A stretch of 64,000 bases of DNA from Virgibacillus sp. MSP4-1. Its GTDB lineage: Bacteria > Bacillota > Bacilli > Bacillales > Alkalibacillaceae. The stretch lies in the NCBI RefSeq assembly GCF_010092505.1, contig NZ_CP048021.1:1984001-2048000 (forward strand), read 5' to 3'. The notes under the pieces are model-generated. The model did no database searches. It worked only from the letters and a program-made list of their open reading frames with translations, and was not told where the DNA came from. Shown here piece by piece: positions 17,718-26,154 of the stretch; the first letter of the stretch is position 1; the number at the start of each line of letters is the position of its first letter. Made by a program: the position numbers and the translations under genes.

Positions 17718-19301
17718 TTATCCAAATTGCTGCATTAAATAATTAGATTGGGAGTTCATCCGCTGAATGGCCTGTTCCATTTGGGTGAATTGGCTCCAGT
17801 AGCGGTCCTCTACCTGTACGAGACGATCTTCAAAGGCACTGATCCGTTCATTAAGATCAACAAGTCTTCTACCTAATGTATATTTCATTAGTGCCTCCCC
17901 ACCATTACCTGCACGTTCAGCAATTCTATCTCTAACCCCCTGAAGGGAATCCTCCAACCGATTTAAAATTCCTCTGGCCTCGCCTTTTACATCATTATTA
18001 AACAGTTTTTGAACCGCTTCAGGGTCTTCATTGATGGCATTTCTTAATTTATCTTCATCAATGGTTAGTTTACCTCCGTCCAGGTAATTCCTGGTCGTTT
18101 CTATTCCGACTTCTGCAATTTGTGAAATTTTACTACCCGTATCTACATTCCCATACCAGGCACTGCGCATATCATACAGCCCGTTACTAAGAATGCTGTC
18201 ACTTCTAAGGATACCGCTTTTTGCCTTTTCATTCCACAGCTCAATTTCATTTTCATCCATGGCTTCTTTCTGCTTATCTGTTAACGGCTTATAATCACGA
18301 TAGCGATCCTCTGACAGCTTATCATTAATCTTATCAATCACTTCATTATACTTCTCAACAAATTTTGTAATCTTTTCTACGGCATGATCTGTATTGTTAG
18401 AAACAGAAACTTTTACATTATTGTAAACATCAGGGTCTGAAGTTGAGGTTGTATTATGAAAGTTAAAGGTTACGCCGTTTAAGTTATATTGGTTACTGTG
18501 TGTCTCAATAGTCAGGGCATTATTATACGTGAATTTTGCATCCTGACCCCCATCTTCATCCAGTTCCCATTTTCCTTCTGTTTCGTTATAATTCCCGTTT
18601 TTCACCTGTAATGTATCAGAAAGGAAAGCCGCTGTCTGACCATTAAAACCAATTTCCGCCCCTAAAAACCGGCTGGAATCCTGATTGAAATTGCCCGTTT
18701 CAGTACGCTCCAGAACAACTTTATCTGATTCGGTATTATAAAAGGCTCTGACCCCTATATCACTATCATTAATTTTGCCTAAGACATCGTTTAAAGACAT
18801 ATCCTCTGTGACATTTACTGTTAACGGATCATTCGGATCACCATCTTCATTATAGGTAACAATCTCAAATTCACCGTATTCAATCGGATTCTTAAACTTA
18901 TCCGCCTGGGATGCCAACGACTTATCCGGATCAATTTGTTCACCGTCAGGCTTGGATATCCCTGCTTCACTTACATTAATAGCGGCTGTAGCCAACCGCT
19001 CCACTTTTATATTGTAATTTCCTTCTGTGGCTGTTGTATTGGCTGTTGCCGTCACAGCTAATGAATTTGAGGATGAGGTTGATTTACTTTGAAATGTATC
19101 CGACATTTTTAAATCAAGGGCCATTTGATCAAGTTCAAAAAGTGACGTGTTCATTTCCCGATAAGCATCCCGCTTCCACGTCATCCACTTTTGATCCTGC
19201 TCCATCTTTTGAAGTGGCATTCGCTCCGCCTTCATCAGGTCCTTAACTAGTTTATCTATATCCATACCACTTGCCAGTCCACCTATTCTCATATCGCTCA
19301 T
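17718..19301 (-). CDS. fliD: Flagellar hook-associated protein 2 (filament cap)
   Basis: FliD forms the cap at the filament tip and folds incoming flagellin. At 527 residues it has the conserved N-terminal FliD_N region (MRIGGLASGMDIDKLVKDLM), a variable central D2/D3 region (about 100-330) and the C-terminal FliD_C coiled-coil (NDKLSEDRYRDYKPLTDKQ onward, LSNGLYDMRSAWYG) ending in NYLMQQFG. Its own sigma-D promoter (19352-19378) and terminator flank it, so it is a single-gene unit. In B. subtilis it is cotranscribed with flaG, fliS and fliT, which here lie 7.5 kb away. Confidence 0.96.
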   Translation of the reverse strand: MSDMRIGGLASGMDIDKLVKDLMKAERMPLQKMEQDQKWMTWKRDAYREMNTSLFELDQMALDLKMSDTFQSKSTSSSNSLAVTATANTTATEGNYNIKVERLATAAINVSEAGISKPDGEQIDPDKSLASQADKFKNPIEYGEFEIVTYNEDGDPNDPLTVNVTEDMSLNDVLGKINDSDIGVRAFYNTESDKVVLERTETGNFNQDSSRFLGAEIGFNGQTAAFLSDTLQVKNGNYNETEGKWELDEDGGQDAKFTYNNALTIETHSNQYNLNGVTFNFHNTTSTSDPDVYNNVKVSVSNNTDHAVEKITKFVEKYNEVIDKINDKLSEDRYRDYKPLTDKQKEAMDENEIELWNEKAKSGILRSDSILSNGLYDMRSAWYGNVDTGSKISQIAEVGIETTRNYLDGGKLTIDEDKLRNAINEDPEAVQKLFNNDVKGEARGILNRLEDSLQGVRDRIAERAGNGGEALMKYTLGRRLVDLNERISAFEDRLVQVEDRYWSQFTQMEQAIQRMNSQSNYLMQQFG

Positions 19302-19351
19302 TTATGATTCACTCTCCCTAAAGTGTTTCTTCCGTAACAATTGTACTTTTA

Positions 19352-19378
19352 ATATCGGTAACTTCGAAAATTTCTTTA
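19352..19378 (-). promoter_or_regulatory. Sigma-D promoter of fliD
   Basis: Minus strand TAAA, 15 bases, ACCGATAT, about 50 bases upstream of the fliD start. Confidence 0.88.
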
Positions 19379-19524
19379 GTAATTTTTTATTAAAGCTAGA
19401 TACCTTATATTAGAATTTTAATAGAGAGTAATAGTTCATTACATACATCTTACTTAAAATAGATTCATTTTTATCAAAACGACACCTCGGTAAACAATAT
19501 TAGTAGAATAGACTTAATAACAAA

Positions 19525-19557
19525 ACAAAACTCCAGGCATATAATCACCTAGAGTTA
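19525..19557 (-). terminator. Terminator after the sulfotransferase gene
   Basis: Minus strand: AACTCTAGG and CCTGGAGTT (one T-G pair) with a 10-base loop and TTGTTTTGTT tail, about 120 bases after the stop. The remaining gap to fliD holds only its promoter. Confidence 0.8.
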
Positions 19558-19677
19558 CAATCTAACTTATTTAATTCTTAATTCTAAATTCCAGTCATAT
19601 CTTCTTTCTACTAAGAGAATTCTTAGTTTCTTGAGCTCCCTGTACTAATAATACTTACGTACATATAAATAATTAAC

Positions 19678-20733
19678 TTAGACTAGTTCTAAATTTGGAA
19701 ACTTCATATCATTCATTTCCCATTGATTTGATACATTTGTAAGAACATCATTTAAAAGCTTATCAGACCAAACTTTATTATAGTTCTTTTTAATTACATT
19801 AAAATCACTAAAATCAACCTTGTTACCATTAAATTTATCAGCGATTTCATTAACATGATAACTGTAATCACTTTGATTATAGGTTATAAATCTAAGGTTT
19901 TGTTCACTCAGTTTGTTTCTAGCAACCTTTTCATATGAAGCCTGCCAATAAAGAATAAATCTTTCCAAATAATTGTAATTATCCCATTGTTCATGGCCAA
20001 TACATTTATGCTGCTTTACTAAGTTATACCACCATTCCGGACTATCATACGATTCCACATTGTAATTTCTTTTTTTTGCCATTGAATAGCCAGCCGGTAC
20101 AGGATGTCTTAAAGTTACTATATATTCAGCTCGATTTCCAAATATACTATATAGGAGTGGTAAAGATAATTCAAATGCTGTTCTCTTTTTAATAATTACA
20201 TCTGAATGTTTAAATTCTCTTTTTGCCCAAACTAAAAATTGTGCTAATTCAAACAGTGTAAACATCAAGGAAGGTGTTTTAAAGGAATTCCGAATGGACT
20301 CCTCATGTGGAACACTATCGTGTACAATATGCAAACTATAATCACTTAAATCAAGATTAAAAGCCTCAAATATCTTCTTTTCCAAAAAGGTGCCTCCTGT
20401 TCTCATCGCACCTGTAATAAAGATAAATTTTTTATTCTCTAAATATTCATTCATTAATTTATTTGGATTACTAATTAGAAGTTGAAATACCTTAGACGAT
20501 TCAGCAGCAAATTGTTTGACACTTTTTATTCCTTCTTCAGTTTGAATAAAATGTTCAGCATCTTTCTTCTGCTGTTCCAGTTTTTCCTGATCCTTTTTCT
20601 CTGGGGGCTTATGTGCAGCTACAGTTCTGACCTGCCATTCTAAATTTGGGTCAACTCCACCTAAATAATGCAATACAGGTACCCTTAATGGAACCTTTAA
20701 TTTTGGATTTATATCAACATTTATACTATTCAT
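19678..20733 (-). CDS. Sulfotransferase-like protein between fliD and flagellin
   Basis: A 351-residue protein with the two PAPS-binding hallmarks of sulfotransferases. The first is a P-loop-like 5'-phosphosulfate segment FITGAMRTGGTFLEKKIFEAF (about residues 103-123). The second is the 3'-phosphate motif RHPVPAGYS (about 211-219). An N-terminal roughly 100-residue extension is predicted helical and charged (EKKDQEKLEQQKKDAEHF). There is no signal peptide, so the acceptor is likely cytoplasmic before export. The neighbours suggest flagellin or a flagellar glycan as acceptor, but this is inference. The gene is more AT-rich than the adjoining fliD and hag, suggesting horizontal acquisition. It has its own terminator. 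Confidence 0.8.
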   Translation of the reverse strand: MNSINVDINPKLKVPLRVPVLHYLGGVDPNLEWQVRTVAAHKPPEKKDQEKLEQQKKDAEHFIQTEEGIKSVKQFAAESSKVFQLLISNPNKLMNEYLENKKFIFITGAMRTGGTFLEKKIFEAFNLDLSDYSLHIVHDSVPHEESIRNSFKTPSLMFTLFELAQFLVWAKREFKHSDVIIKKRTAFELSLPLLYSIFGNRAEYIVTLRHPVPAGYSMAKKRNYNVESYDSPEWWYNLVKQHKCIGHEQWDNYNYLERFILYWQASYEKVARNKLSEQNLRFITYNQSDYSYHVNEIADKFNGNKVDFSDFNVIKKNYNKVWSDKLLNDVLTNVSNQWEMNDMKFPNLELV

Positions 20734-20880
20734 TAGAACTCAGACCTCGTCCTTGTAAATATATTTTTTAGATCGCAATAAAATGTTAAATTGGATTGTT
20801 GATTTAGGTTCTTTTAAATTTAAAAATAATACTGAAGACTTGTATCCCATTTCCTTAAGAAGTCAAATCTTGCCTTTTAA

Positions 20881-20911
20881 AGAGACCTTAGATCTAATAT
20901 CTAAGGTCCCT
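20881..20911 (-). terminator. Intrinsic terminator of hag
   Basis: GACCTTAGAT and ATCTAAGGTC form a 10-bp stem with a five-base loop, then CTCTTTAAAA on the minus strand. It lies 26 bases after the flagellin stop. Confidence 0.82.
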
Positions 20912-20936
20912 GATATATTTCTTCAATATCAAAATA

Positions 20937-22055
20937 TTACCTTAGAAGTTGTAGTACTCCTTGAGGCATTTGGTTTGCTTGAGCCAGCATAGACTGGGAA
21001 GCTTGAGATAGAATTGACGATTTTGTCTGATTCATCATTTCCTTCGCCATGTCGACGTCCCGAATTCGTGATTCGGCGGCAGTTAAGTTTTCCGCGGAAG
21101 TTCCAAGATTATTAATGGAATGATCAAGACGGTTCTGATAAGCACCTAATTTAGAACGTTCACCTGACACACGATCTAAAGCATTTTGTATAGAAGTAAT
21201 TGCTGCACCTGCATCTTCTTCAGACATTACGCTGATTCCCTGACCTTTTTCAAGTACATTAGCAGTAATTGTTCCTGCGGTTGCTGAGGCACTATCTAAG
21301 CTAACTGACACTGATACTGAACCGCCAGTTGTAGTATGTGCTGAACTTACACTAAATGAAAGTGCACTCGAAGATACACTTGCTGTAGCAAGGCTTTCAC
21401 CGTCTGCATTATATAACGTTGCACTGCTACTATCGTCAACCTCAATAGAATAGCTCCCGCCAACTAAATCATCAAAACCAGAAATAGCAGTAGAACTACT
21501 ATCTACATTTACAGAACCTTCATCGACGGCAGCTTTAGCAGCATCAGCTGTAACATTTAATGATTCAGCAGTCATATCACCAATTTCGAGACTAATAGAT
21601 TGTCCTTCATTAGCACCAATTTGAAATTCGCCCTCAAAAGATCCATCTAACAAATTTTTCGTGTTAAACTCTGTGTTTTCACCAATTCTAGTTATTTCTT
21701 CAGTTAATTGGTTGATCTCTTTCTGAATTTCGAATCGATCAGTATCTGTGTTGGTATCGTTTGCGGCTTGTACAGATAGTTCTCGCATACGCTGAAGAAT
21801 GGAGTGTGTTTCGTTCATTGCTCCTTCTGCAGTTTGAATAAGAGAGATACCATCTTGTGCATTTTGTTGTGCTTGCTCCAAACCACGAATCTGTCCACGC
21901 ATTTTCTCAGAAATAGCTAGACCTGCTGCATCATCTGAAGCGTTGTTAATACGAAGACCAGATGATAATTTCTCCATTGAACTTTGCTGTGCTTGGTTTG
22001 CTTGCCCTAACTGACGATACGTGTTAAGCGCTGCAATGTTGTGATTAATTCTCAT
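20937..22055 (-). CDS. hag: Flagellin
   Basis: The filament subunit. The conserved N-terminal D0/D1 region is clear (MRINHNIAALNTYRQLGQAN, SSGLRINNASDDAAGLAISE, about residues 1-140). So is the C-terminal D1/D0 region (LGAYQNRLDHSINNLGTSAE, ending QMPQGVLQLLR, about 285-372). The middle (about 165-270) is a variable Ser/Ala/Thr/Asp-rich domain longer than in B. subtilis Hag (304 residues), giving 372. Many surface Ser/Thr there could be modified. Expression signals are a sigma-D promoter and a CsrA-binding hairpin in the leader. The ribosome site AAGGAGGAA is strong. Confidence 0.98.
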   Translation of the reverse strand: MRINHNIAALNTYRQLGQANQAQQSSMEKLSSGLRINNASDDAAGLAISEKMRGQIRGLEQAQQNAQDGISLIQTAEGAMNETHSILQRMRELSVQAANDTNTDTDRFEIQKEINQLTEEITRIGENTEFNTKNLLDGSFEGEFQIGANEGQSISLEIGDMTAESLNVTADAAKAAVDEGSVNVDSSSTAISGFDDLVGGSYSIEVDDSSSATLYNADGESLATASVSSSALSFSVSSAHTTTGGSVSVSVSLDSASATAGTITANVLEKGQGISVMSEEDAGAAITSIQNALDRVSGERSKLGAYQNRLDHSINNLGTSAENLTAAESRIRDVDMAKEMMNQTKSSILSQASQSMLAQANQMPQGVLQLLR

Positions 22056-22061
22056 TATAAA

Positions 22062-22098
22062 ATTCCTCCTTGAATTTAACTTGCCACGTCCCTGTGGC
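22062..22098 (-). promoter_or_regulatory. CsrA-binding leader of hag mRNA
   Basis: In the hag mRNA a hairpin GCCAC-AGGGAC-GUGGC (22083-22098) presents an AGGGA loop that matches the CsrA consensus RUACARGGAUGU at ACAGGGA.GU. A second GGA site is the ribosome site AAGGAGGAA. This arrangement of two sites is known for B. subtilis hag, where CsrA blocks ribosome binding and FliW relieves it. csrA and fliW are the next genes. Confidence 0.75.
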
Positions 22099-22112
22099 TT
22101 TGATTTGGTAGA

Positions 22113-22136
22113 TACTAAAGTCGGCCGCCTTTAGTA
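22113..22136 (-). other. Upstream stem-loop in hag leader
   Basis: TACTAAAG and CTTTAGTA form a perfect 8-bp stem around an 8-base GC-rich loop, between the sigma-D promoter and the CsrA hairpin. It probably stabilises the 5' leader; the role is inferred. Confidence 0.55.
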
Positions 22137-22157
22137 ATAAATTTAACTACACTATCT

Positions 22158-22184
22158 ATATCGACACGATTACTACTTGTTTTA
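22158..22184 (-). promoter_or_regulatory. Sigma-D promoter of hag
   Basis: Minus strand TAAA, 15 bases, GTCGATAT, one mismatch to the consensus GCCGATAT. It lies about 100 bases before the ATG, giving a long leader. Confidence 0.9.
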
Positions 22185-22220
22185 GTCTTTTTGATCATTT
22201 TTTTATGATTTTCGTCCAAA

Positions 22221-22267
22221 TAAAAAAGACTTGATATTAATGCCCTTTGAAAACATTAATATCAAGC
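22221..22267 (-). terminator. Intrinsic terminator of csrA
   Basis: CTTGATATTAATG and CATTAATATCAAG form a 13-bp perfect stem, followed on the minus strand by TTTTTTATTT. It begins six bases after the csrA stop and insulates hag. Confidence 0.93.
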
Positions 22268-22272
22268 CTTCA

Positions 22273-22491
22273 TCACTTCCCTGCCAGCAAATCAATCGCA
22301 CCCTTCGTCAACTGACTCGCTGCCTTATTCTCTTCCTGTATCATCTGATAAATCTCCTGCCTGTGGATATCCACATGTTTCGGAGCATCAATTCCCAGTT
22401 TAATCTGATCCCCATCCACGCCAACAACTTTAATCGTTATGTCATCGCCAATTTGGATGGATTCACCGATTTTCCGTGTGAGTACTAGCAT
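22273..22491 (-). CDS. csrA: Carbon storage regulator CsrA
   Basis: A small RNA-binding dimer that in bacilli represses translation of hag. The 72-residue product begins [17 protein letters not shown] and continues [17 protein letters not shown], the complete family core. I start at ATG 22491, since all CsrA proteins begin MLVL; a GTG five codons upstream is an in-frame extension. It overlaps the 3' end of fliW by 29 bases, so partner and antagonist are translationally linked. Its target site is visible in the hag leader just downstream. Confidence 0.96.
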   Translation of the reverse strand: MLVLTRKIGESIQIGDDITIKVVGVDGDQIKLGIDAPKHVDIHRQEIYQMIQEENKAASQLTKGAIDLLAGK

Positions 22492-22930
22492 GGGCCTGTC
22501 CCTCACTTTCCGGCTGAAGTGGGTGCTTCGTTTTATAATGGGTATCGGTAAGAACGACCTGTTTTCCCCTATTATTTTTCACATTGATCACGACGGGGGC
22601 CTGCAGATTCAAGGTGGAATTTTTCAGAGAATCATGTAATGTCACGATTGAATATACGGTCACATCCTCTGGCTTTTCAATGTCTAGTTGACTGACGGTT
22701 CCCTGATCTAAGTCAAACTCGTAATCCTCATAAATAAAATACGGAACGGTTAAAACAAACGCCAACTCCCGGGTATGTACAGACTGTAAAATTTGAAAGG
22801 CCTGATTGTCGGGCAGGTTTAAGAGTGTATATTCCTGTTCGTCCTGGAATCCGGGCAGGCCATTTTCAAACGTAATCACCTTTTCCTTCTCAATATCTAT
22901 TTCGCCAAAATATAACGTATCAATTTTCAT
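22463..22930 (-). CDS. fliW: Flagellar assembly factor FliW
   Basis: FliW binds flagellin and CsrA in turn. When flagellin is exported, free FliW sequesters CsrA and hag translation resumes. The 155-residue product has the family core [38 protein letters not shown] and the acidic central region. The C-terminal tail ([20 protein letters not shown]) is polar and overlaps csrA. ATG at 22930 is preceded by a weak GGTG site. It forms an apparent operon with the DUF6470 gene upstream. Confidence 0.95.
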   Translation of the reverse strand: MKIDTLYFGEIDIEKEKVITFENGLPGFQDEQEYTLLNLPDNQAFQILQSVHTRELAFVLTVPYFIYEDYEFDLDQGTVSQLDIEKPEDVTVYSIVTLHDSLKNSTLNLQAPVVINVKNNRGKQVVLTDTHYKTKHPLQPESEGQAHASTHTENR

Positions 22931-22968
22931 TTTACACCACTTCTTTTATAGAATTTGAGCTCTTATCT

Positions 22969-23532
22969 CTAAACCTTAAGGGAGACAAAATCAATTTGCA
23001 AATCAGCATGCTGCTTTAATTGTGTTTCCACAGAGCCGGGCTGATAATTAATGACTGGCTTTTGCGGCTGGACCGATATTCTTGGTTCGTTCCGTTTCAC
23101 TTCTGTTCTCACCTCAGCGGGTTCAAAGTTAATCTTAACCGCGTTATGCGATGGAATCCAGCCGATGTTGAATCCCTTCATCGGTTCATAGGCATTTCGT
23201 TTGGCCTGACTGGCCATAGGGTTGCCACCATTTTCGATTTTCATAAGTTGATCGCCTTCTTGGGCCCGGCGTGCGGTACCTTCCATAGCTGCCTGCCGTC
23301 CGTCCTGGCCAAAGTTTCTGGCAAATTCAACGGGATTCACCATGCCCATGTCCCGCCAGGCCTGGGTTTGATCGATGGTGAGCTTTTCTTGTGTTTTTTG
23401 AATTTGCATATCCGCTTTCGGTTGTTCAATCGACAGGGTCGCCTTTCGCTGTTCGATTGTTTGTTTAGCAGGGGTTTTATTGAGCTGGATTTTAGCATCC
23501 TGTGACTGCATACGTATTTGTGGTATGTTCAA
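22969..23532 (-). CDS. yviE: DUF6470 family protein (YviE)
   Basis: A 187-residue protein of the YviE family, found between flgL and fliW in bacilli; its role is unknown. It contains repeated beta-strand-like segments with alternating pattern (IRMQSQDAKIQLNKTPAKQ, ATLSIEQPKADMQIQKTQEK, PRISVQPQKPVINYQPGSVE), suggesting a repeated amphipathic fold. No signal peptide is present. I infer a TTG start at 23532 behind GAGGGATC. It is part of the yviE-fliW-csrA unit; the flgL terminator lies just upstream. Confidence 0.88.
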   Translation of the reverse strand: MNIPQIRMQSQDAKIQLNKTPAKQTIEQRKATLSIEQPKADMQIQKTQEKLTIDQTQAWRDMGMVNPVEFARNFGQDGRQAAMEGTARRAQEGDQLMKIENGGNPMASQAKRNAYEPMKGFNIGWIPSHNAVKINFEPAEVRTEVKRNEPRISVQPQKPVINYQPGSVETQLKQHADLQIDFVSLKV

Positions 23533-23564
23533 GCTGATCCCTCACAATCCCATTTCAGATATGG

Positions 23565-23597
23565 AAAAAGCTATCTGATCAAGGCAGATAGCTTTTA
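23565..23597 (-). terminator. Terminator overlapping the end of flgL
   Basis: AAAAGCTATCTG and CAGATAGCTTTT form a 12-bp stem with a seven-base loop and five T on the minus strand. The upstream arm includes the flgL stop codon, so it may attenuate transcription into yviE-fliW-csrA. Confidence 0.85.
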
Positions 23598-24491
23598 TCT
23601 TAAGAAATCCATTAATGTCGGCTGAATGATCCGGGCACCTGTGGATAAAGCGGCCCGATGGACACTTTCCTGTGACTTCAGGTTCATAATTACTTTTTCC
23701 ACATCCACATCTTCATTGTCTGATAAGACCTGGGTAGTGGTGATTTCCTGTGAGTTCAGGCGATTCTCAATCATTTCCACACGATTCATCCGGGCCCCGA
23801 GGCTGGCACGTTCATTGACTACCTGATTAATGAAACCATCGATATTTTCAATGTGGTCATCTAATTGGTCACCGGTTTTTCCACTTTCTAAATCCGTGGC
23901 GAAGTTTTCCAGGGCTTGCATCATGGATTGACCAGTCTCTGAATCCACGAAAATATTGGATGGGTTCGTATTGACGCGAATTTTCACACCGTCGGATACT
24001 TCAATGTTTACCGCTTCATTGTTTGCATTTGCAGTATCCAGATTACCGTCCTTATCAAACCGGGGATTCGTAGTGGATGTCCCATTAAAAATGTGTTTGT
24101 CATTCACCTTCGTATTCCCTAAGTCGATCAGATGCTCTTTTAATTGGCGCACCTCTTTCGCAATATTTGCACGCTGGCCTTCTTCATACGTATCATTACT
24201 GGCCTGGACAGCAAGCTCTCTCGTCCTTTGCAGGGCTTTCGTCATCTTGTCCATGGCCGCATCAGAGTTGTCCATCCACGTATGAACCTCACCTAAATTC
24301 CGTTGGTACTGCTGGACTTCCGTAAGCTCGGTACGGTAATTCATCCCCTTCATTGCCACAACTGGATCATCTGAAGGTTTGTTCACCTTTTTCCCTGTAC
24401 TTAATTGCTCCTGATATTTTCCCATTCGTTCATAGCTGTTGCTTAAATTTCGTAAAAAATTACTGCTGAGCATCGATTGTGTCACGCGCAT
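23595..24491 (-). CDS. flgL: Flagellar hook-associated protein 3
   Basis: FlgL is the second hook-filament junction protein. At 298 residues it has the flagellin-like N-terminus (MRVTQSMLSSNFLRNLSNSY, STGKKVNKPSDDPVVAMKGM) and C-terminus (SQESVHRAALSTGARIIQPTLMDFLR), with a short variable middle. It lies 11 bases downstream of flgK with a shared transcript. The ATG at 24491 overlaps a GTGA-type ribosome region. Confidence 0.96.
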   Translation of the reverse strand: MRVTQSMLSSNFLRNLSNSYERMGKYQEQLSTGKKVNKPSDDPVVAMKGMNYRTELTEVQQYQRNLGEVHTWMDNSDAAMDKMTKALQRTRELAVQASNDTYEEGQRANIAKEVRQLKEHLIDLGNTKVNDKHIFNGTSTTNPRFDKDGNLDTANANNEAVNIEVSDGVKIRVNTNPSNIFVDSETGQSMMQALENFATDLESGKTGDQLDDHIENIDGFINQVVNERASLGARMNRVEMIENRLNSQEITTTQVLSDNEDVDVEKVIMNLKSQESVHRAALSTGARIIQPTLMDFLR

Positions 24492-24502
24492 GGGTCATTC
24501 AC

Positions 24503-26143
24503 CTACCTTCCTACAAGTCCCATTTGGTTAATAATTCGATCCAGCATTTCATCCACTGCAGTCATATTCCGTGCGGCTGCGTTATAAGCGTGCTGGAATT
24601 TAATCATGTTGGACATTTCTTCATCAAGCGAAACCCCACTGACCGATTGACGTCTCGTTTCAACGGCCTGCTGCAGGGTACTGGCATTATCCGCCATACG
24701 GTTGGCCTCCTGAGCCTGGACCCCTAAGTCACCAATCATACCTTCATAGTAGCTTTGGACGGATGTGTTTTCACCTAAGAATGCGTTCACTTTTCCTTTA
24801 ACATCAGCCAGTGCCTGAGCATTTTCCCCATTACCGAAGTATGAACCTGCTTCGACCTGATCAGGCGCAAGAGGATCGCCATTTTCATCGACTAGTAAAG
24901 CAGCCGCAATATTGTCCTCACTGTTTTTAATGCCTGATGTCAGATCCATTTCCGATGCGTAGCCGATATAGTCATCCTTTGAATAGGATCCTGTGTCAAA
25001 AAAGTCTCCACCCTGCTTCGGCAATCCATTTGCGTCTTCTTTCAAGGTGTATCCCTTCTGATGCTGACTGTTAAACGAATCTGCGAAAGCATAGGCCATC
25101 TTATCCATATCCTCAAGCATAGATACATAGATTCCTTTTGCTTCCTTCTGTCCGCTGCCTGTTTCAACCTGATAACCATGGGATTCAATCAGGCCTTTTA
25201 ATTTTCCGTTCGATGAAAAATCAGCTGGCGCAAAATCTTCCTGACCGATTTTGTTTCCATCCTCATCCATCTGATTTAATTGGATATTCGTTACAAGCCT
25301 CTGTCCGCTATCATTATTTTTTACGGTTACATCCAGCTGATTGGCCACATTGTCCTTTGTTAACAGCACGCCACCTTCTATCGCCTTCCCTTCACTGTTC
25401 TGAAGCGTGATAGAAGCTATTCCCTGTGCAATATCCTTCGCGCTGTCACTGCTGGAACTGTACTCCACATCAATATTGACCATATTGGAGAGCTCATCAA
25501 TCAGACGGTCACGCTCATCATATAAGTCATTAGGCAGATATCCATGGGGCTCCACGGCCTTGATTTGATCGTTCAAATCTTTTATCTGGCTGACAACCGA
25601 ATTAATATCCTTCGTTGTGACGTTAATCTCATTTTCCAGATCCTTTTGTACAGCTGTTAAGGAATCGGATATGTAGTTGAAGGTATCCGCAACCGCAATC
25701 CCGCGCTGCTGAACAACGGAACGGGCACCTGAATCTTCAGGGTTTCCGGCAAGGTCATTTAACGACTGCCAAAACTGGTTCATCGTGTCCGATAAGCCTG
25801 TTTCACTCGGTTCATTCATAATCTGTTCCATTTGGCTTAAAGCGTCTGCCCGTGATTCCCAGTAGCCGGTTTTATTATTTTCGGCCCGATATTGCAAATC
25901 AATAAATTGGTCCCGCACACGCTGAACCGATCCTGCTTCCACTCCCTGTCCAATCTGTCCTTCAATTTCCGGACGGTTTCTCCCCATCGCCGGATAAGGA
26001 CTGGTCTGTTCAAAATTCACCCGCTGGCGGGAGTATCCGGGGGTATTGGCATTGGAGATATTATGGCCGGTTGTACTTAAGGCACTCTGTTGGGTAAATA
26101 AGGCACGTTTGGCGACCTCTAATCCACTGAATGTTGAAGACAT
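24503..26143 (-). CDS. flgK: Flagellar hook-associated protein 1
   Basis: FlgK joins hook and filament. The 546-residue protein starts with MSSTFSGLEVAKRALFTQQS and the rod/hook signature LSTTGHNISNANTPGYSRQR. A long variable domain (about 250-440) follows, then the C-terminal flg_bbr_C motif GVSLDEEMSNMIKFQHAYNA AARNMTAVDEMLDRIINQMG. Length and order (flgM-flgN-flgK-flgL) are typical of bacilli. Confidence 0.97.
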   Translation of the reverse strand: MSSTFSGLEVAKRALFTQQSALSTTGHNISNANTPGYSRQRVNFEQTSPYPAMGRNRPEIEGQIGQGVEAGSVQRVRDQFIDLQYRAENNKTGYWESRADALSQMEQIMNEPSETGLSDTMNQFWQSLNDLAGNPEDSGARSVVQQRGIAVADTFNYISDSLTAVQKDLENEINVTTKDINSVVSQIKDLNDQIKAVEPHGYLPNDLYDERDRLIDELSNMVNIDVEYSSSSDSAKDIAQGIASITLQNSEGKAIEGGVLLTKDNVANQLDVTVKNNDSGQRLVTNIQLNQMDEDGNKIGQEDFAPADFSSNGKLKGLIESHGYQVETGSGQKEAKGIYVSMLEDMDKMAYAFADSFNSQHQKGYTLKEDANGLPKQGGDFFDTGSYSKDDYIGYASEMDLTSGIKNSEDNIAAALLVDENGDPLAPDQVEAGSYFGNGENAQALADVKGKVNAFLGENTSVQSYYEGMIGDLGVQAQEANRMADNASTLQQAVETRRQSVSGVSLDEEMSNMIKFQHAYNAAARNMTAVDEMLDRIINQMGLVGR

Positions 26144-26154
26144 GCGATTTCCTC

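Noticed and set aside
20783-20992. 69-codon plus-strand frame beside hag
   Set aside because: It runs through the hag terminator and the conserved 3' end of hag on the other strand.
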